From Desulfosporosinus sp. I2 (GTDB lineage: Bacteria > Bacillota > Desulfitobacteriia > Desulfitobacteriales > Desulfitobacteriaceae), in assembly GCF_000960765.1 (NCBI RefSeq), contig NZ_JYNH01000006.1, forward strand, positions 33,016 through 97,015: DNA of 64,000 nt. The letters are read 5' to 3'. Numbering within the stretch: position 1 is the stretch's first letter; the number at the start of each line of letters is the position of its first letter. The notes beneath the pieces were generated by a model, which saw only the letters and a list, made by a program, of their open reading frames with translations, ran no database searches and was not told the DNA's origin. The translations under genes and the position numbers were made by a program. Positions 61,076 to 64,000 of the stretch are shown piece after piece.

Positions 61076-62658
61076 TGATAAGGCAAGGTAGGTTAATAAC
61101 ACTTATTTCTAATTTGTTTGAGGAAAGGGTCATCATCACTAAGGCCTATGAAGATGAACTTCATCTCGAAATTAGTAAGGATGAAACTCTTATTGTGGCT
61201 GTAACATTGCGTGATTGGGGTTTCCCTTTAATCCAACTTACGGCTACGGATGAGCGTGGTATCAACGGGCAGTTTCGCTTGTTTTATACATTTGCGAATG
61301 ACGAGGAAAAGTTTTTGATTGTAGTGAGTGTCTGCGTAGCAGAAGGTGAACAGTCATTTCCTTCGATCATGAATGAAGTCCCAGCGGCACATTGGTATGA
61401 ACGCGAGGTAAGGGATCTATTCGGCTTGGATCCTATCGGGCACCTCGACAAAAGGAGTTTGGCAGTCCATGAGGATTGGCCGGAAGGGTTGTATCCGTTA
61501 AGGAAGGATTTTCGCTTAGATTCTGAGGTTCCAAGGACAAGTGGTCAGTTTCTGTACGATAGGGTTGAGGGTGAAGGGGTTATACAAGTTCCTGTCGGAC
61601 CCATACATGCGGGAATTATCGAACCAGGGCATTTTCGATTTAGTGTAGTGGGTGATACAGTCTTAAATTTGGAGGCTAGGTTCTTCTATACTAATAGGGG
61701 AATAGAGAAGCTAGCTGAAGGAAAAACTCCCTTAGCAACCTTACCGATCGTTGAACGAATCTGTGGGGCTTGTTCATTTTCTCATACCACAGCCTATTGT
61801 CAGGCCATAGAGAAACTTTCTGGAACTGAGGTTTCCACTAGGGTCAAGGATATCAGAACCGTTGTTTTGGAACTTGAACGATTATATAACCACGTCGGGG
61901 ATGTCGGAAACATCTGTGCTGGTATTGGTTTCGCGTTCGGCACAATGCAGGGAGCACGACTGCGTGAAGAGTTAATGCAGCTTAACGAAAAAGTTTTTGG
62001 AAGTCGGTTTTTGAGGGGGATTAATACCCCTGGTGGGGTAAGAAGGGACATCTCGATTTCAAACATCAACCTTATTTTAGTAACTTTAGAAAAGTTAGAA
62101 CAAGAATTTAAAGAAATGGTAGAAATAATGTTGGATACAAATTCCTATATGGATAGAGTTCAGACTACCGGTATACTGTGGAATCGGACTGCCAGGGATT
62201 TGCACGCAGTCGGACCTGTAGCAAGGGCTGCGGGCATCGATCGGGATTTGCGGCGGGATCACCCCTATGCATCTTATGACCGTGTTTCCTTCAAGGTGCC
62301 AGTTTATGAGCAAGGGGACGTTTTAGCGAGGGTTAAACTACGTATTGATGAAACTTATGAATCCATTAACATCATTAGACAAATCTTGGTCTCGATGCCC
62401 ATGGGAGAATTAACTCAACAATTGGGGACGGAAATGATTCCCTACAATTATGCTGTGGGAATGACGGAGTCAGCTCGAGGAGAAAATGTACATTTTATCA
62501 TGATCGGTAAGGATCAAACAATTTATCGCTATATGGTGCGTTCAGCCTCTTATGTGAATTGGCCGATCATGCCTTTGATTGTGTCGGAAGATATTATTCC
62601 CGATTTTCCTTTAATTAACAAGAGTTTTGAGCTCTGTTATTCTTGCCTTGATAGATAG
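61072..62658 (+). CDS. [NiFe]-hydrogenase large subunit HyfG/HycE-like with NuoC-like N-terminus, operon 2
   Basis: 528 aa, paralogue of 53520. NuoC-like domain (ERGVRD-type EREVRDLFGLDPIGHLDKRS) then the large-subunit domain. First nickel motif ICGACSFSH (Cys231, Cys234, His238), second LCYSCLDR (Cys522, Cys525), with the stop directly after the Arg. As in operon 1, the C-terminal propeptide is missing. The metal ligands are complete, so a working active site is expected provided Hyp maturation proteins act. Confidence 0.92.
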   Translation: MMIRQGRLITLISNLFEERVIITKAYEDELHLEISKDETLIVAVTLRDWGFPLIQLTATDERGINGQFRLFYTFANDEEKFLIVVSVCVAEGEQSFPSIMNEVPAAHWYEREVRDLFGLDPIGHLDKRSLAVHEDWPEGLYPLRKDFRLDSEVPRTSGQFLYDRVEGEGVIQVPVGPIHAGIIEPGHFRFSVVGDTVLNLEARFFYTNRGIEKLAEGKTPLATLPIVERICGACSFSHTTAYCQAIEKLSGTEVSTRVKDIRTVVLELERLYNHVGDVGNICAGIGFAFGTMQGARLREELMQLNEKVFGSRFLRGINTPGGVRRDISISNINLILVTLEKLEQEFKEMVEIMLDTNSYMDRVQTTGILWNRTARDLHAVGPVARAAGIDRDLRRDHPYASYDRVSFKVPVYEQGDVLARVKLRIDETYESINIIRQILVSMPMGELTQQLGTEMIPYNYAVGMTESARGENVHFIMIGKDQTIYRYMVRSASYVNWPIMPLIVSEDIIPDFPLINKSFELCYSCLDR

Positions 62659-62705
62659 GGATTTTCAACTTTAAGTTCACTTAAGTTTTTCAAAGGAGGA
62701 CAATG

Positions 62706-63446
62706 ATGCTGAGGATTTTTAGTAAGAGCTTAAAGACAGGTATCGTTACGACGGACTATCCTAAAAATCCGACTGTTCCGGCGTCAGGTTTTCAAGGGCT
62801 ACCGGAGTGGCAGGAACAAAGCTGTGATCTATGTGGTCAGTGTGCGCACGTATGTCCAACCAGGGCTATTAAATTGCAGAAAAGCAAGAGTGAATCTTTT
62901 TGGACAGTGGACCCTAAGAGATGCATTTTTTGTGGTTATTGTGTTGATGTCTGTAAGCAGCATGCCTTGATTCAAGGTGTGAAATATGAATTAGCTGAGC
63001 TAACTGAAAGCGTTGTTCGAGCTCCTCATGTTACGGCCTTTAAACATTCAGTTCACATACGCCACCTCGATTCAGGGTCCTGTAATGCCTGTGACTGGGA
63101 AATGACGACGCTAACGGGCCCAGTATACGATATACAACGTTTAGGATTTGACTTCGTGCCTTCTCCTCGTCATGCCGATGTCCTGATGGTGACCGGGCCA
63201 GTCACGAGGAACTTAGAAATAGCAGTGCATAAAACTTTCGCCGCAACCCCTGCACCGAAACTTGTGTTAGCTGTTGGTACTTGTGCCTGCAGTGGCGGAA
63301 TTTGTGGTAAAAGCTATGCTAGCTCCGGGGGAGTCAATACTATTATTCCAGTTGATGTTTTTATACCAGGTTGTCCACCGCGGCCACAAGCTTTAATTCA
63401 AGGCTTGCTTAAAGCAGCTGGCAGAGCTTTAAACACAAACGTGTAA
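62706..63446 (+). CDS. hydrogenase small subunit fused to ferredoxin (HyfH-HyfI), operon 2
   Basis: 246 aa. The N-terminal part has two ferredoxin [4Fe-4S] motifs: CDLCGQCAHVCPTRAI and CIFCGYCVDVCKQHAL (about residues 40-98). The C-terminal part is a NuoB-like small subunit with SGSCNACDWEMTTL, AVGTCACSGGICGK and IPGCPPRPQALI. In E. coli these are two proteins, HyfH and HyfI. The fusion gives operon 2 a direct 3-cluster electron path that operon 1 lacks. AAAGGAGG lies 3 or 6 bases before ATG 62703 or 62706; the latter is better spaced. Last gene of operon 2. Confidence 0.9.
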   Translation: MLRIFSKSLKTGIVTTDYPKNPTVPASGFQGLPEWQEQSCDLCGQCAHVCPTRAIKLQKSKSESFWTVDPKRCIFCGYCVDVCKQHALIQGVKYELAELTESVVRAPHVTAFKHSVHIRHLDSGSCNACDWEMTTLTGPVYDIQRLGFDFVPSPRHADVLMVTGPVTRNLEIAVHKTFAATPAPKLVLAVGTCACSGGICGKSYASSGGVNTIIPVDVFIPGCPPRPQALIQGLLKAAGRALNTNV

Positions 63447-63454
63447 CGGAAAAC

Positions 63455-63516
63455 GTGTAACGGGGACGGTCCTTTTAACACAATTAATTGTGTTAAAAGG
63501 ACCATCCCCGTTACAC
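63455..63516. repeat. 62-base palindrome, operon 2 terminator and repeat-family member
   Basis: GTGTAACGGGGACGGTCCTT with a nearly exact complementary arm closing at 63516 (centre 63485.5). It shares GGGACGG with the element at 55642. Strong hairpin; transcription likely ends here, but the length and sequence suggest a mobile REP-like palindrome. Confidence 0.75.
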
Positions 63517-63525
63517 ACGCGTGTG

Positions 63526-63581
63526 CGAAACAGTGAACCTGTCCCCGTGTTTTCGAAACAGTGAACCTGTCCCCGTGTTTT
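63526..63581. repeat. perfect tandem duplicate of 28 bp
   Basis: Two identical 28-base units at 63526-63553 and 63554-63581 (CGAAACAGTGAACCTGTCCC plus CGTGTTTT), followed by degenerate CCGTGTTTT-ACGTGTTTT. The GAACCTGTCCCCG word is of the kind found in REP-like elements in clostridia. Confidence 0.75.
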
Positions 63582-63627
63582 ACCCGTGTTTTACGTGTTT
63601 TAGAGCCACGCCTTGGACGATAAAACG

Positions 63628-64000
63628 CTAATACTTAATATCCAGCTCTTTAATCTTGCGGTAAAGCGTATTCCGTCCAATTCCCAGAAGTTTAGCTGCT
63701 GGGGCGATCTTTCCTTTAGTTTCGGTTAGGGCAAAAAGAATCGTTTGTTTAGTTTTTTGATTTAGTAAGGTTTCGGTTGCGGGCTCGGGTTTGGCAACAG
63801 TCTGCTTAAGTTCATCCGGCAAGTCTGCTACCGTTAGAATAGGCCCTTCCGCTAAAGCCACCATGCTCTCAATACAGTTCTCTAGTTCACGGACATTACC
63901 GGGCCAGGTGTGAGCTAATAGATAAGCATATACATCTTCTTGAATCCCTAAGAGTGGACCACCAAAAGATACGCAGGCTTTATGGATGAAATGGGGAACT
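63628..64000 (-). CDS. sigma-54-type transcriptional regulator, C-terminal part (5' end outside window)
   Basis: The visible 124 residues read on the minus strand are the end of an AAA+ regulator: LLAHTWPGNVRELENCIESM (the conserved WPGNVREL motif), a linker, then a Fis-type helix pair (KGKIAPAAKLLGIGRNTLYRKIKEL). The gene continues beyond 64000, so GAFTGA and the sensor domain cannot be seen. It converges on the hydrogenase operon 2 and could regulate it, as FhlA does for formate hydrogenlyase, but no -24/-12 promoter was seen before operon 1 or 2. Confidence 0.87.
   Translation of the reverse strand, partial: VPHFIHKACVSFGGPLLGIQEDVYAYLLAHTWPGNVRELENCIESMVALAEGPILTVADLPDELKQTVAKPEPATETLLNQKTKQTILFALTETKGKIAPAAKLLGIGRNTLYRKIKELDIKY

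Noticed and set aside
53520..62658. Complex I (Nuo) instead of hydrogenase for the two membrane operons
   Set aside because: Both large subunits keep all four nickel-binding Cys residues that NuoD lacks, and the HyfB/C/E/F order is that of Hyf/Hyc enzymes.
1..64000. CRISPR arrays, rRNA genes, complete transposase genes
   Set aside because: I looked for regularly spaced repeats, rRNA signatures and transposase motifs and saw none beyond the short IS-end-like sequence at 11301 and the palindromic repeats listed.

Overview
The window looks like a chromosomal stretch from an anaerobic, spore-former-type Firmicute of the Desulfosporosinus/Desulfitobacterium (Peptococcaceae) kind. This is inferred from gene content and style: several large sigma-54-type regulators, TAXI-TRAP and tripartite tricarboxylate transporters, two Hyf-like group 4 [NiFe]-hydrogenase operons, a selenocysteine gene with a bacterial SECIS hairpin, strong GGAGG ribosome sites and moderate GC. 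The genus is not proven from sequence alone.

Layout. (1) 1-10,552: carboxylate uptake and activation. An acyl-CoA dehydrogenase tail is followed by a CBS/PAS/AAA+ regulator without a GAFTGA loop, a tiny OadG-like plus OadB-like membrane pair, a TAXI-TRAP transporter, an ADP-forming acyl-CoA synthetase and an ACT-domain protein. (2) 10,612-21,900: an accessory island that starts at a tRNA-Pro(GGG) with a broken integrase beside it. It holds a fused type IIB topoisomerase (Topo VIII-like), a structured GC-rich non-coding stretch, a helicase scrap, a GIY-YIG protein, a decayed HigB/HigA-ImmA pair, a truncated DUF2779 gene, a DUF488-DUF488-dual-OB/PLD cluster and a RelBE-like pair. Much of it is eroding. 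(3) 21,923-37,514: an aldarate (galactarate/glucarate) catabolic regulon. GarD and GudD make 5-keto-4-deoxyglucarate, a DapA-family enzyme probably splits or dehydrates it, and GarR and GarK lead to 2-phosphoglycerate. A permease and a TctCBA-type transporter supply substrate. A PrpR-like activator with an intact GAFTGA loop sits among four well-formed -24/-12 promoters. (4) 37,654-41,238: a dispersed repeat, a YdcF-like protein, a short hypothetical gene, a UGA-containing DUF5714 selenoprotein, small membrane peptides and a DsrE-like protein. (5) 41,376-48,225: a Ter-type stress module (TIM-barrel lyase, TRSP phosphoribosyltransferase, StiP/PELOTA protein, HAD hydrolase, three TerD paralogues) with 11-bp-phased repeats ahead of both transcription units. 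(6) 48,483-63,446: two successive, homologous Hyf-type membrane hydrogenase operons, separated and followed by palindromic repeats, then the 3' end of a sigma-54-type regulator on the other strand.

The most noteworthy points are the selenocysteine gene with a textbook SECIS at 38,990-39,400, the fused topoisomerase at 11,471-13,699, the four-promoter sigma-54 regulon, the phased operators of the Ter module, and hydrogenase large subunits that end exactly at the residue where a maturation protease would normally cut. Four genes (16,980; 20,907; 41,787; 51,489) are broken by one base at a homopolymer. That may be real decay, recoding or sequencing error and should be kept in mind.
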